The notes under the pieces: generated by a model
What the model was told of the DNA's origin: nothing
Seen by the model: the letters and a program-made list of their open reading frames with translations, nothing else
Database searches by the model: none
Made by a program: the position numbers and the translations under genes
Source of the DNA: UBA7430 sp002478765
GTDB taxonomy: Bacteria; Bacteroidota; Bacteroidia; Flavobacteriales; UBA7430
DNA length: 64,000 nt
Assembly (NCBI GenBank): GCA_943789355.1
Contig: CALSTU010000004.1
Coordinates: 620,001-684,000 of the forward strand
Direction of reading: 5' to 3'
Part shown: positions 16,917 through 25,891 of the stretch, in pieces
How the letters are laid out: each line of letters begins with the position of its first letter
Position numbering within the stretch: position 1 is the stretch's first letter

Positions 16917-17978
16917 ATGAAAAAGTTTGATTACATCATTGTAGGGCAAGGTCTAGCAGGAACCGTATTGGCCTTTCAATTGACGCAAATGGGTAAACGC
17001 GTTTTTGTCATCGATAAGTTTAGGTCATCCACTTCATCAAAAGTTGCTTTTGGGGCATACAATCCTATGGTGCTTAAACGTTTTACAGCCTGTTGGAAAG
17101 TCGAAGAACAATTGCCACCCCTGTACCAATTCATCAAAAGTTTTGAGGAAACATTTGACACAGGGATTCATACGCCACTCCAACTTTGGCGAAAGTTTCA
17201 TTCCGTTCAAGAGCAAAATTTATGGTTGGAGAAGTCAGAAAAGCCGAGATTGCGTGCTTTTATGAATACGACATTCAAGTCGAATGACTCTGAGGAAATT
17301 TCTGCAGATTTCGGTTTCGGTGAAGTAAAGCATTCTGGACGGGTAGATCTCAAAAAAATGATTTCAATTTTCAGAACCCATTTGGATGCTGGCGGTTCTC
17401 TTTTAAACGAAGCCTTTGATTATTCAGCTATGGAGGTTTCAGAAAAGTACATCCGTTACCAATCTGTTGAGGCCGAAAAAATTGTTTTCTGTGAAGGCCA
17501 TCGCCTCACCCAGAATCCTTATTTTGATTACTTGCCCTTAATGCGAACCAAGGGAGAACTGTTGACGGTTAAGTTGAAAGGTTTTCAAGCGAAACAGCTA
17601 CTGAAAAGTAGTATATCTCTTCTCCCTTTAGGCGCTGAGGAATATAAGCTTGGCGCCACATTTAACTGGGATGATAAAGACGAGGTTTGTACGGAAGAAG
17701 CTAAACAAGAACTGTTGTCTAAGTTAAACGATTTGGTAAACATTAGCCCTGAGCTCATCAACCATGAGGCGGGATTACGACCTACCGTAAAGGACCGACG
17801 TGCTCTTTTAGGAGCACATCCTTCTCATGACAATGTTTTGGTGTTTAATGGTCTTGGAACACGTGGATTGTTAATTTCTCCCTACTTATCTTTGCAACTG
17901 ATTGATTTTATGGAAAAAGGAAAAATGATAGAACCAGAAGTAGATATTAAACGTTACGAAAACGAAATGAAATGCTAG
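16917..17978 (+). CDS. FAD-dependent oxidoreductase of the DAO (amino-acid oxidase-like) family
   Basis: A 353-residue flavoprotein. The dinucleotide-binding motif starts at residue 6 (YIIVGQGLAGTVLAFQL), which also supports ATG 16917 despite its position right behind a terminator. The chain follows the DAO fold, with a C-terminal FAD-contact region (EAGLRPTVKDRRALLGAHP and VFNGLGTRGLLISPYLS). Relatives include glycine/sarcosine oxidases and the MnmC oxidoreductase domain; the substrate here cannot be read. There is no signal peptide, so it is cytosolic. Its last 7 bases overlap the ABC-F gene, which suggests translational coupling. Confidence 0.85.
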   Translation: MKKFDYIIVGQGLAGTVLAFQLTQMGKRVFVIDKFRSSTSSKVAFGAYNPMVLKRFTACWKVEEQLPPLYQFIKSFEETFDTGIHTPLQLWRKFHSVQEQNLWLEKSEKPRLRAFMNTTFKSNDSEEISADFGFGEVKHSGRVDLKKMISIFRTHLDAGGSLLNEAFDYSAMEVSEKYIRYQSVEAEKIVFCEGHRLTQNPYFDYLPLMRTKGELLTVKLKGFQAKQLLKSSISLLPLGAEEYKLGATFNWDDKDEVCTEEAKQELLSKLNDLVNISPELINHEAGLRPTVKDRRALLGAHPSHDNVLVFNGLGTRGLLISPYLSLQLIDFMEKGKMIEPEVDIKRYENEMKC

Positions 17979-19903
17979 CAATTCAGGACATAGGTGTGCA
18001 GTTTGGGGGTGAAGTGTTGTTTGCCGAAATGAGTTTTATGGTCAATAAAGGAGACCGTATTGGTCTGGTTGGTAAAAATGGGGCAGGAAAATCGACCTTG
18101 TTGAAAATAATCCATTCCAACAAGGGGTTTGATACCGGTTCCGTCAACCTTCAAAAAGAAATGAGGGTGGGTTACCTGTCTCAGGACATAGATTTTGTTA
18201 AAGGTAACACCGTTCTTGAAGAAGCTGAGAAGGCCTTTGAGCGAATTAAAGAGGTTCAAAAGCAACTCGAATTCTTTCAACAAGAGCTCATAAGTAGAAC
18301 CGATTATGAATCGGAGGAATACCTCGAGATTATCAATAAGTGTAGTGAGTTAGAACACGAATTAAACGTAATTGGTGGTTATACGTTTCATGCGCATATT
18401 GAAAAAGTACTCTTTGGTTTGGGCTTTAAATCAGAAGATTTAAAGAAACTCACAGACACCTTCAGTGGCGGTTGGCGAATGCGTATTGAGTTGGCTAAGG
18501 TTTTGCTGAGTAAGCCTGACGTATTACTTTTAGATGAACCGACAAATCACCTGGACATCGAGTCGATCGTTTGGCTGGAGAACTTTTTAAGAACCTACTC
18601 AGGTGCCGTCATTTTGGTTTCGCACGACAGAGCTTTTCTGGATCAGGTAACCAATAGGACCATTGAGATTGCTAATCGAAAAGCTTACGATTACAAAGCA
18701 CCCTATACAAAGTATTTACACTTGCGTCAGGAGCGTTTAGAGCAACAAGTTGCGGTAAAGAAAAATCAAGATAAAGAGATAAAGCAAACAGAGGAACTGA
18801 TCGATAAGTTTAGGTACAAAGCCAGCAAAGCTGCCTTTGCCCAAAGTTTGATTAAGAAATTGGATCGGATGGATCGTATAGAGGTAGACGCTACCGATCT
18901 GAAGAAAATGAATTTTTCGTTTCCGGAGGCGACTTCTCCCGGAAAAGTAATTTTAGAAGTGGAACAATTGTCGAAATCCTACGGTGAAAAAAAGGTCATT
19001 CAACAATTAGATTTACAAATTGATCGGGGCGATCGTTTGGCCTTTGTTGGGCAGAATGGTCAGGGTAAATCAACCTTGATTAAGTGCATTACGAAAGCAG
19101 AATCCCATCAAGGTATCGTAAAGCCAGGCCACAACGTTCAAATGAGTTATTTTGCTCAAAATCAAGCAGAGTTGTTGGATGCGGAAAAAAGAGTTATTGA
19201 TGTGATTGAAGAAGTTGCTGACGATACCTTGCGACCCCGATCTAGAGACATGCTGGGCTCTTTTCTTTTCAGCGGAGACGATGTGGAAAAAAAGGTCAAA
19301 GTGCTGTCTGGAGGAGAGCGATCGAGATTGGCGCTTTGCAAGATGCTTTTACAGACATCAAATTTTTTGATACTCGATGAGCCTACCAATCACTTGGATA
19401 TTCTTTCCAAAGAAGTCTTAAAGAATGCTCTAAAGGCCTACAAAGGAACTTTGATTCTCGTTTCTCACGACAGAGATTTTTTGGCGGGACTTTCCACCAA
19501 GATTGTGGAGTTTAGAGATGGGTTTATAAAAACCCATTTGGGCGACATCAATGATTATTTAAGCTTTAGGAAGGCAGAGTCCATGCGCGAGATAGAAAAA
19601 CGTTCTAAGGTGCCAAAAAAGCCCGTTAAAGTTCAGTTGAGCAAAGAAGATAGAAAGTCCCTAGAGAAAGAAATAAAAAAAGTGAGCAACCTCCTTTCTA
19701 AAGCGGAGCGAAAGATTGATGAATTAGAAAAGTTTATTGCCAACTGTGATTTAGATCTTGCCGATCCATCGAAAAGTGAATCCTTATTGTCTGACGTGGA
19801 ATTTTTTAAACTCTATCAGAAGTCCAAGGATGATTTGGACAGTACCATGAATGCCTGGGAAAAACATCAGACAGAATTGGATGTTTTGTCATCCAAGCGA
19901 TGA
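17972..19903 (+). CDS. ABC-F family ATPase
   Basis: A 643-residue protein with two ABC ATPase domains and no membrane segment. Domain 1 has Walker A GKNGAGKST, signature FSGGWRMR and Walker B LLLDEPTNHLD. Domain 2 has GQNGQGKST, LSGGERSR and LILDEPTNHLD. An ABC-F linker (about 240-300) with basic and coiled-coil character lies between them, and a C-terminal coiled coil runs from about 550 to 640. ABC-F proteins act on the ribosome (EttA, Uup, YheS) or protect it from antibiotics. The C-terminal coiled coil points toward the Uup-type group, but resistance cannot be excluded. Overlaps the upstream oxidoreductase by 7 bases. Confidence 0.93.
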   Translation: MLAIQDIGVQFGGEVLFAEMSFMVNKGDRIGLVGKNGAGKSTLLKIIHSNKGFDTGSVNLQKEMRVGYLSQDIDFVKGNTVLEEAEKAFERIKEVQKQLEFFQQELISRTDYESEEYLEIINKCSELEHELNVIGGYTFHAHIEKVLFGLGFKSEDLKKLTDTFSGGWRMRIELAKVLLSKPDVLLLDEPTNHLDIESIVWLENFLRTYSGAVILVSHDRAFLDQVTNRTIEIANRKAYDYKAPYTKYLHLRQERLEQQVAVKKNQDKEIKQTEELIDKFRYKASKAAFAQSLIKKLDRMDRIEVDATDLKKMNFSFPEATSPGKVILEVEQLSKSYGEKKVIQQLDLQIDRGDRLAFVGQNGQGKSTLIKCITKAESHQGIVKPGHNVQMSYFAQNQAELLDAEKRVIDVIEEVADDTLRPRSRDMLGSFLFSGDDVEKKVKVLSGGERSRLALCKMLLQTSNFLILDEPTNHLDILSKEVLKNALKAYKGTLILVSHDRDFLAGLSTKIVEFRDGFIKTHLGDINDYLSFRKAESMREIEKRSKVPKKPVKVQLSKEDRKSLEKEIKKVSNLLSKAERKIDELEKFIANCDLDLADPSKSESLLSDVEFFKLYQKSKDDLDSTMNAWEKHQTELDVLSSKR

Positions 19904-19912
19904 TTGAACCGT

Positions 19913-19945
19913 AAAAAAAAAAGCGCTCATGGAGCGCTTTTTTTT
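19913..19945. terminator. Bidirectional terminator between convergent genes
   Basis: A-run, AAGCGCTC, loop ATG, GAGCGCTT, T-run. It serves the ABC-F gene on the plus strand and the secreted-protein gene on the minus strand, whose stop codon overlaps its end. Confidence 0.92.
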
Positions 19946-21509
19946 ATCGTAATTCTTTTTTAACCGTTCCGTCATTGTATAAGTAAATCAGCGGGGATCC
20001 CTTAGGCACTTCACTGATCTTAACTTCTTGACCGAGAAGGTTAACGACTCTAACCAAAGATTTGATGTCGTTTGGATGCATCTCAACAGGCATGTCTATG
20101 ACCCATTGTGGCACTGTTGGCTGAAGTGCAATTCTTTGTCCGGTAGAAATTTTAGGGTACATAAATCCATCAATTGCCTGGCTAACTTTAATTTGGTAAC
20201 CTTGTCCTGGTATAAAATTTCCAATTCCATTAAAGCCAAATTCAGGCCAATATACTTTTGCTTCGTTGTTTTTTGCAATATTAACATGGTCAACAATCCC
20301 ATCCAGAGTGGCTACTACATCTTGTTCTTGGTCAAGTGTAAAGCCGATGATGTTCCACCCTTCAACAATATCAATTGAAATTGGGGAGGAAAAGTTCGCT
20401 ATAGAGTCCTCTAATTGGCTTATTGTAGTGAGATTTAATTCATTTTCTGTGTTAACTTGATTGTAGGCGTCTTTCCATAGCGTTGAACATGCATCTGTAA
20501 GTGAACAAGAAGCGTTGGCATCGTACTCTACGAAATGATCGTCAATACAACCCGGAGTTCCCTCACAAGAATTATCATCTTCTTCTGCGTCTGGATCGTA
20601 ATTACAATAATTAGAATCCATACATCCATATATAGTCAAGTCAAAAGTAATTTCGTCTAATGTAATGAATGCATTTCCGGCATATCCTTGAATCTCTGTT
20701 GTGGATTCAAAAGCAAGAACATGGTTGGTTTTAGTGAGTATTGCAAAAATTGGAGTCTGCCCATCTGTAAGCCCATCAACTTCATCCGTAAGCTGATCAT
20801 CACCCCAGAGACTGATGGTGAAGAAACCGTCAGCATCATTGTTTTTTCCAGGAATTTCTGTTGAGCTGATACAGTCCAGGACGCCGTCTTGATCTAAATC
20901 GAAAAAAGTTCCTAAGGTCCCTCCCTCAAAAAGATTGATTGTTTGGTCATTCATACCAATAATCATGTTGTTGTCAGTAAAGGATATGGGTTGAAACAAT
21001 TCGGGCGTTACATCAAGGGAGTACGTTTTTATTTGGCAGGACCCATTATCCACATCAGCGTTGTATCCTTGCGTGTGATATTCTAGATAGGATTCTACGG
21101 TACATCCCGCTGTGAGTATAGAATTACTGACGGACATGGCATTTGTTTCATAACCTGAAAATACGTTTATTGAAGCAATAGGGACTACCTGGCCATTATT
21201 TTTTAGTACAGCGAAAGTCGGGATCTCTCCATCTATAAGTCCATCAATGATTTGGCTTCCTTGATCGTTTCCCCATAGTGCCATGGTGAAAAAATCATCT
21301 TTTACAGATTCTAATCCAATGCACTTTCCACCGGAATTAAAGGCTCCAATCACATCACCAACAAAGTCATCTAGGTCATTTGTATTAAAACCTAGAGTCA
21401 TATTAGACCCGGTATTTGTGGGTGAATAAAATTGATTTTCTTGAATGTTCTGTGCGGAAAGGGATGCCATCATTAAGATAGCAGTAAATTGTAGTAATAA
21501 ATGTTTCAT
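19944..21509 (-). CDS. Secreted cysteine-rich repeat protein with variant C-terminal sorting-like domain
   Basis: A 521-residue exported protein of unknown function. ATG 21507-21509 begins a signal peptide (MKHLLLQFTAILMMASLSAQ); an upstream start would add 37 residues overlapping the next gene. Two related regions, each with GxCIGL/DCIS and LWGxDxxxxxxDGL(I/T)DG, lie at about residues 15-130 and 190-300. Cys-rich units of the GCxD...NY(D)...D(D)NSC type follow near residues 325-370. A copy of the 66-residue module occupies 20163-20360. The end reads VRVVNLLGQEV...PLIYLYNDGTVKK, which resembles a variant type IX sorting domain. It is downstream of the LRR-protein gene (64 bp) and probably in one transcription unit. 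Likely surface-exposed; no enzymatic motif was seen. Confidence 0.8.
   Translation of the reverse strand: MKHLLLQFTAILMMASLSAQNIQENQFYSPTNTGSNMTLGFNTNDLDDFVGDVIGAFNSGGKCIGLESVKDDFFTMALWGNDQGSQIIDGLIDGEIPTFAVLKNNGQVVPIASINVFSGYETNAMSVSNSILTAGCTVESYLEYHTQGYNADVDNGSCQIKTYSLDVTPELFQPISFTDNNMIIGMNDQTINLFEGGTLGTFFDLDQDGVLDCISSTEIPGKNNDADGFFTISLWGDDQLTDEVDGLTDGQTPIFAILTKTNHVLAFESTTEIQGYAGNAFITLDEITFDLTIYGCMDSNYCNYDPDAEEDDNSCEGTPGCIDDHFVEYDANASCSLTDACSTLWKDAYNQVNTENELNLTTISQLEDSIANFSSPISIDIVEGWNIIGFTLDQEQDVVATLDGIVDHVNIAKNNEAKVYWPEFGFNGIGNFIPGQGYQIKVSQAIDGFMYPKISTGQRIALQPTVPQWVIDMPVEMHPNDIKSLVRVVNLLGQEVKISEVPKGSPLIYLYNDGTVKKELR
20163..20360 (-). repeat. 66-residue GWN/NNxG/NGIG module, copy 1
   Basis: Encodes a module beginning GWNIIGF, with AKNNEAKVYWPEFGFNGIG in the middle and PGQGYQIK near its end. 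It matches modules at 21604-21810, 21859-22062 and 27974-28171. Confidence 0.8.
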
Positions 21510-21573
21510 CGTAAGGGGGTGTGTTTTCAATAAAAGTACAAAAACAACCCTGATAAACCAATACATTTCTACA

Positions 21574-22809
21574 TTATTGACCGTAGTTTGATTCGTTAGG
21601 TAAAAAATGTAAAAGGGCATTTTCTTCTATCTTAACTTGATAGCCTCTTCCAGCTTCCATAGCTCCAATTCCATTAAACCCCCATTCCGGAAGAATTACA
21701 GCGCCCAAATAATCTTTAGCGATGAGTAAGTTTTCAGTTTCAATAAGTTCTTTTAAAACCAAGTCTGCTGGTGCTGGTGAATTTCTTAGATACCCCACAA
21801 GATTCCATCCTGGGGTTAAACTTATTGGATTACATTCTGGATCAGTGTATTCTATATCTAGGTTAAGAGCTGTTTCTGAAGTTGTTTTGATGTGGTAAGC
21901 TTCACCCAGTAAAATATCCCCAACACCATTGTAATTCCATTCTGGATAATAAACCGATCCGTTGTTGTTTTTCACCATGACAACCTCTGATATGATCGGA
22001 CTAAGGGCTTGATCTAAACTTTTTTCAATTCCAGATCCATTGATGGAAAAAATGGACCATCCTTTGGGCAGTAGGATGTTTTGTGTTACAATTTGTGGTG
22101 AGTCAATACAGTTGGGATATATGTTGAGTAAATCTTCAAATAGTGCTGAGTATTCGCCCACACAATTGATGTTGTTATTGAAAATATTTAAAGGATTGTT
22201 ATAGGTAAGACCTATTTCTGGAGGCAAGTCAGGTAGAGACGTAAGTTCGTTGTAGCTGCAGTTGATAATGGCTAAACTTTCAGGAAGTTCGGGGAGTTTT
22301 TTAAGATTGTTAAAACTGCAATCTATGTGAGTTAGGCTAGGGGGTAAGTAGTTGATTTTCACAATTTTATTTACCGAACACAAAAGCTTGTCTAAATTCA
22401 GGGGTAAGTTTGGTAGTGTTGAAATTTGATTGTAGCTGCAGTCAAAATGAGTAAGTGTATTTGGAAGTGTCCCAATTGAATCTAGGTTGATGCAGTAACT
22501 GCTGTTCAAATAATCCAGTTTAGAGGGAATGCTTGTGAGTTTTGTAATGGTGTTGTAGCTGCAATCAAGAGTTTGCAAATTTTCAAAATGTTGCAAGCCG
22601 TCTAGATTTGAAATCTGCCTGGATGAACAATCCATTTCGGTTACAGATTTACAAGCGTTTATGTCCAATAGAGAATCCTCAATTAAAATTTCAGGGAAAG
22701 TTTCTGACAGAAACACTCTGAAGTTTTGATCGCTTATTAGGTAGGTCTCAACTTGTGCTAGAGAAGATGAAACAACGAATAGGGGCAGTATGAGGAATTT
22801 AAAATTCAA
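21574..22809 (-). CDS. Secreted leucine-rich repeat protein with two C-terminal modules
   Basis: A 411-residue exported protein. The only usable start is TTG at 22809: the in-frame codons just upstream include a stop, and the TTG opens a signal peptide (NFKFLILPLFVVSSSLAQ). Residues 50-225 hold about eight leucine-rich repeats of 20-22 residues with the pattern LxxLDCSxNxIxxLPxLPxxL, of the cysteine-containing type common in bacterial surface proteins. Two copies of the 66-residue GWN/NNxG module follow (22062-21859 and 21810-21604). No classic sorting domain ends the protein; the last residues are LPNESNYGQ. A perfect -7 box lies 4 bases before the TTG. Probably surface or extracellular; ligand unknown. 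Confidence 0.82.
   Translation of the reverse strand: MNFKFLILPLFVVSSSLAQVETYLISDQNFRVFLSETFPEILIEDSLLDINACKSVTEMDCSSRQISNLDGLQHFENLQTLDCSYNTITKLTSIPSKLDYLNSSYCINLDSIGTLPNTLTHFDCSYNQISTLPNLPLNLDKLLCSVNKIVKINYLPPSLTHIDCSFNNLKKLPELPESLAIINCSYNELTSLPDLPPEIGLTYNNPLNIFNNNINCVGEYSALFEDLLNIYPNCIDSPQIVTQNILLPKGWSIFSINGSGIEKSLDQALSPIISEVVMVKNNNGSVYYPEWNYNGVGDILLGEAYHIKTTSETALNLDIEYTDPECNPISLTPGWNLVGYLRNSPAPADLVLKELIETENLLIAKDYLGAVILPEWGFNGIGAMEAGRGYQVKIEENALLHFLPNESNYGQ
21604..21810 (-). repeat. GWN/NNxG/NGIG module, copy 2
   Basis: Encodes GWNLVGY at its start, then LPEWGFNGIG and AGRGYQVK. It is the second module in the LRR protein; the NNxG position reads DYLG. Confidence 0.78.
21859..22062 (-). 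repeat. GWN/NNxG/NGIG module, copy 3
   Basis: Encodes GWSIFSI at its start, then KNNNGSVYYPEWNYNGVG and LGEAYHIK. It is the first module in the LRR protein, just after the leucine-rich repeats. Confidence 0.78.
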
Positions 22810-22813
22810 TCTT

Positions 22814-22821
22814 CAAATTTA
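22814..22821 (-). promoter_or_regulatory. -7 element of the LRR-protein gene
   Basis: TAAATTTG, a perfect TAnnTTTG box, ends 4 bases before the TTG start codon, implying a leaderless or nearly leaderless mRNA. No -33 box is evident. Confidence 0.5.
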
Positions 22822-22910
22822 CAAAAATCTAATTCATATCGCAGTCTGATTTAAAGGCTTTATTATCTTCTAATATCACCAGATGTAATATACAACTAAT
22901 TTCAACTCCA

Positions 22911-24515
22911 TCACGCTCCTTTTAGAAGTTGGATGCTGATGCTTGTTTTTTCTTCATCCGGAATTTTGAAGGAACATCCATCCGCCGGAATAAGTCCTGC
23001 ATTTTTTGCAGCATTTAAAAAAGAAGGCAACTCCATGATGTATTGGTCACTGTATCCGTGCGTGGCTTCATAGGGCGTTGCGAGTGTCGTGCCTATATTC
23101 GATGCAGCCAAAATAGGGTTAATGGCATGCAGCTCCACAGCCAGCAGTCCGAACTTTTTTACAAATGGGCTCCAACTTTTAAAGTGCTCGGTTAAGTTTT
23201 GAAAAAGTTCGTTGTTTGGAATTCTTCGCCCTCGGTGTGCAAAAGCACCGTCAGATTGAGAAGTTAACGATGTCGTTTTCGGTTTTTGGTAGATGCGATT
23301 GTGGTCCAAAAAAGTTCGTGTATTCAACAATTCAATCAGTTCAATACCGTGTTGGTTTACAAGCATGTCATTCAATCCCTCTGGATTACTGATGTCTCCA
23401 AAGCCTACATAAGCGGGTATGTTCTTTGACTTGAAAGTCTCTCGAGTAGCCATACGGGCCTTTTTGTTATAATCCACACCCATCATGAACAGGGGATGCT
23501 TTTCAAGCAGCTTCCCCCGAAGGGTTTTTTTAGAGATTACCTCGTATACATGTGAAATGAAAGTGCCGTCACCACAGCCTACATCAATGATGCCTTTGGG
23601 TTGTTCACCAATAGGTCTGTTAAAAAGCTCCAAGATGATTTGGTCTACTTTTTTAAAATAACTGCTGTGAGCTCCTCCGCTGCCCCAAACATTCATGTAT
23701 CGATACACGTGGCTTTCATGTCCTTCTTCATTTTCTTTCCAAATTTCATGGGGGTCGCCAATCAGTAAAGTCTCCAGCTTCGCAAAAGTAGGAAGGTAAG
23801 ACAACGTTACTCCATAAGAGCTTGCTCTTTTGAGGTGGTAAAGACCTTTTTCGGTCAAAAGATGTTTTGAGGATTCGAGGTACACGTAGTCTATAGCTCC
23901 AAGCATCGTCATGAACCAATCAAACAGCTCTTCGGAAATGTCAAATCTTTTAGCGGTGAGGATGGAAGTGTTGTCCAGATCTTTGAATTTTTTATTGATG
24001 CCCAAGCCCACCAATATCGAGCCCATAAGTAGGCCTTCCATGTGGTAGGTCATTCGCCGATCAAGAGGGCTTTCTTGGAGTTTTCGTACGGATTCCAATT
24101 GAATAAGAGCAGCCTTCAGAGCATCTGCATTTGTTTCTTTTGAAATCACATTTCTAGGTCGTACCGTTTGGTCTACAATGAGTTTGTAAAAGGCATGGTA
24201 GTGTTCTGCTTTTTTGAAGGCTTCGGCCCCTAGAGTGGTGGTTGTAAGCGTAATCTGGTCGCTTTCATTGTCTACAACTCTTAAAAGATAGCCCTGAGAA
24301 GCCAGTATGCGTAGAGCTACATTTAAATAACCCTCATTGGTGCCAACAGCTAAATTTAAGGCAGCTAAAGACCACTTTTCTTGATCTAAGAAATGCTGCA
24401 GTACGTTTAGTTTTTTGAGATTGTAAAGCGTGGGAATCAATACCCAGCCATCCAGATGCAGGAACAACCTTTTCCGGATTTCAGAGATGTCTTCTCGACT
24501 TAAATGTTGTTTCAT
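22911..24515 (-). CDS. Class I SAM-dependent methyltransferase, orphan
   Basis: A 534-residue cytosolic protein. The N-terminal 100 residues resemble the winged-helix dimerisation domain of small-molecule O-methyltransferases (LNVLQHFLDQEKWSLAALNL, then GYLNVALRILASQGYLLR). A Rossmann methyltransferase domain follows from about residue 285 with the SAM motif GIIDVGCGDGTFISHVYEV and an acidic motif II in MMGVDYNKKARMA. The middle 170 residues are extra compared with ordinary O-methyltransferases. The layout reminds me of the AprA-like methyltransferase domains of polyketide pathways, but no biosynthetic genes are nearby. It follows der by 61 bp on the same strand. Substrate unknown; methyl transfer is likely from the intact glycine-rich motif. 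Confidence 0.75.
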   Translation of the reverse strand: MKQHLSREDISEIRKRLFLHLDGWVLIPTLYNLKKLNVLQHFLDQEKWSLAALNLAVGTNEGYLNVALRILASQGYLLRVVDNESDQITLTTTTLGAEAFKKAEHYHAFYKLIVDQTVRPRNVISKETNADALKAALIQLESVRKLQESPLDRRMTYHMEGLLMGSILVGLGINKKFKDLDNTSILTAKRFDISEELFDWFMTMLGAIDYVYLESSKHLLTEKGLYHLKRASSYGVTLSYLPTFAKLETLLIGDPHEIWKENEEGHESHVYRYMNVWGSGGAHSSYFKKVDQIILELFNRPIGEQPKGIIDVGCGDGTFISHVYEVISKKTLRGKLLEKHPLFMMGVDYNKKARMATRETFKSKNIPAYVGFGDISNPEGLNDMLVNQHGIELIELLNTRTFLDHNRIYQKPKTTSLTSQSDGAFAHRGRRIPNNELFQNLTEHFKSWSPFVKKFGLLAVELHAINPILAASNIGTTLATPYEATHGYSDQYIMELPSFLNAAKNAGLIPADGCSFKIPDEEKTSISIQLLKGA

Positions 24516-24576
24516 GTTTGTATCGCTTAAAGCCCTTCACGCATGTGAGCGCTTCTTTAAAGATACAAATAGAATC

Positions 24577-25884
24577 TTATTTTTTCCTGAAATAAATTCG
24601 AATAGGTACTCCGTTGAGGTCGTACATTTCTCGCATTTTGTTTTCAATGAAGCGTTTGTAGGGATCTTTAACGTATTGCGGGAGGTTGCAGAAGAATGCA
24701 AACGACGGAACCATGGTAGGGATTTGTGTGATGTATTTTATTTTCACAAACTTCCCTTTGTAAGACGGAGGCGGTGTTACTTCCGTTATGGGTAAGAATA
24801 CATTGTTCAATTGAGAGGTTGTAATCTTAATCTGTTTTCTGTTGTATACATCAACCGCCATTTCAATGGCTTTGAAAATTCGTTGTTTGGTTTCGGCAGA
24901 TATAAAAACAATCGGATAGTCTGTAAACGGAGCTGTTTTGGCGAGAATCATCTTGCGGTAATGCTCCATGGTCATGGTTTCTTTGTTCTCGACCAAGTCC
25001 CATTTGTTTACCAAGACCACAATCCCTTTGTGGTTTTTTTCTGCCAGATGAAAGATGTTCAAGTCTTGCGCATCGAAGCCAATGGTTGCATCGACCATCA
25101 CAATACAAACATCACTGTGTTCAATGGCTCGGATGGTTCGCATGACGGAGTAGAACTCAAGGTTTTCATGCACCTTAGATTTTTTTCTCAGTCCAGCGGT
25201 ATCTACCAATGTGAATTCGTGCCCGAATTGATTGTAATGGGTATCAATGGAATCTCTGGTGGTTCCTGCAATATCAGTAACGATGTTTTTGTTTTGTCCC
25301 ATCAAGGCATTCACCAAAGAGGATTTCCCTGCATTCGGCCGACCCACAATGGCAAACTTCGGAAGGGCATCGGTTTCCTCTTCGTCTTCTTTTGAAAACG
25401 AATTGACCAGAGCATCCAGCAATTCACCGGTACCGCTTCCGTTGATTGATGAAATGGCAAAGTATTCTCCCAAACCGAGGTTGTAAAACTCCATGGCATC
25501 GTCCATTCTCATGGCGTTATCCACTTTGTTAACGGCAATGAATACGGGTTTGTTCGCTTTCCGAAGTAAATGGGCAACATCCAAATCAAGATCTGTAGTT
25601 CCCGTTTCCACATCGACGACAAATATGATGGAGTCGGCCTCTTCCATAGCTATTTTGACTTGCTTTCGGATTTCTCCTTCAAAAACATCTTCAGAGCCGG
25701 TTACATAACCCCCCGTGTCAATCACCGTAAAATCGCGACCGTTCCAATCCGACGTACCGTAATGCCGGTCTCGGGTTACGCCACTAACGGCATCTACAAT
25801 TGCCTGACGGCGTTGCGTGAGACGGTTGAAAAAAGTTGATTTCCCAACATTCGGACGACCTACAATAGCTACAATATTCCCCAT
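24577..25884 (-). CDS. der: Ribosome biogenesis GTPase Der (EngA)
   Basis: A 435-residue GTPase with two tandem G domains, the hallmark of Der. Domain 1 has GRPNVGKST, VTRDRHYG, DTGG and NKVD. Domain 2 has GRPNAGKSS, GTTRDSID, DTAG and NKWD. A C-terminal KH-like domain ends the protein (PSFAFFCNLPQYVKDPYKRF, then GVPIRIYFRKK). It assists maturation of the 50S ribosomal subunit. It lies 7 bp after era, so two ribosome-assembly GTPases are co-transcribed. Length and motifs are normal. Confidence 0.98.
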   Translation of the reverse strand: MGNIVAIVGRPNVGKSTFFNRLTQRRQAIVDAVSGVTRDRHYGTSDWNGRDFTVIDTGGYVTGSEDVFEGEIRKQVKIAMEEADSIIFVVDVETGTTDLDLDVAHLLRKANKPVFIAVNKVDNAMRMDDAMEFYNLGLGEYFAISSINGSGTGELLDALVNSFSKEDEEETDALPKFAIVGRPNAGKSSLVNALMGQNKNIVTDIAGTTRDSIDTHYNQFGHEFTLVDTAGLRKKSKVHENLEFYSVMRTIRAIEHSDVCIVMVDATIGFDAQDLNIFHLAEKNHKGIVVLVNKWDLVENKETMTMEHYRKMILAKTAPFTDYPIVFISAETKQRIFKAIEMAVDVYNRKQIKITTSQLNNVFLPITEVTPPPSYKGKFVKIKYITQIPTMVPSFAFFCNLPQYVKDPYKRFIENKMREMYDLNGVPIRIYFRKK

Positions 25885-25891
25885 TTTAATT

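Noticed and set aside
16917..17978. Naming the FAD oxidoreductase thiO or solA
   Set aside because: There is no thiamine gene nearby and no residue pattern that selects a substrate within the DAO family.
22911..24515. Reading the methyltransferase as part of a natural-product cluster
   Set aside because: Neighbours are der, era and surface-protein genes; there is no synthase or tailoring partner.
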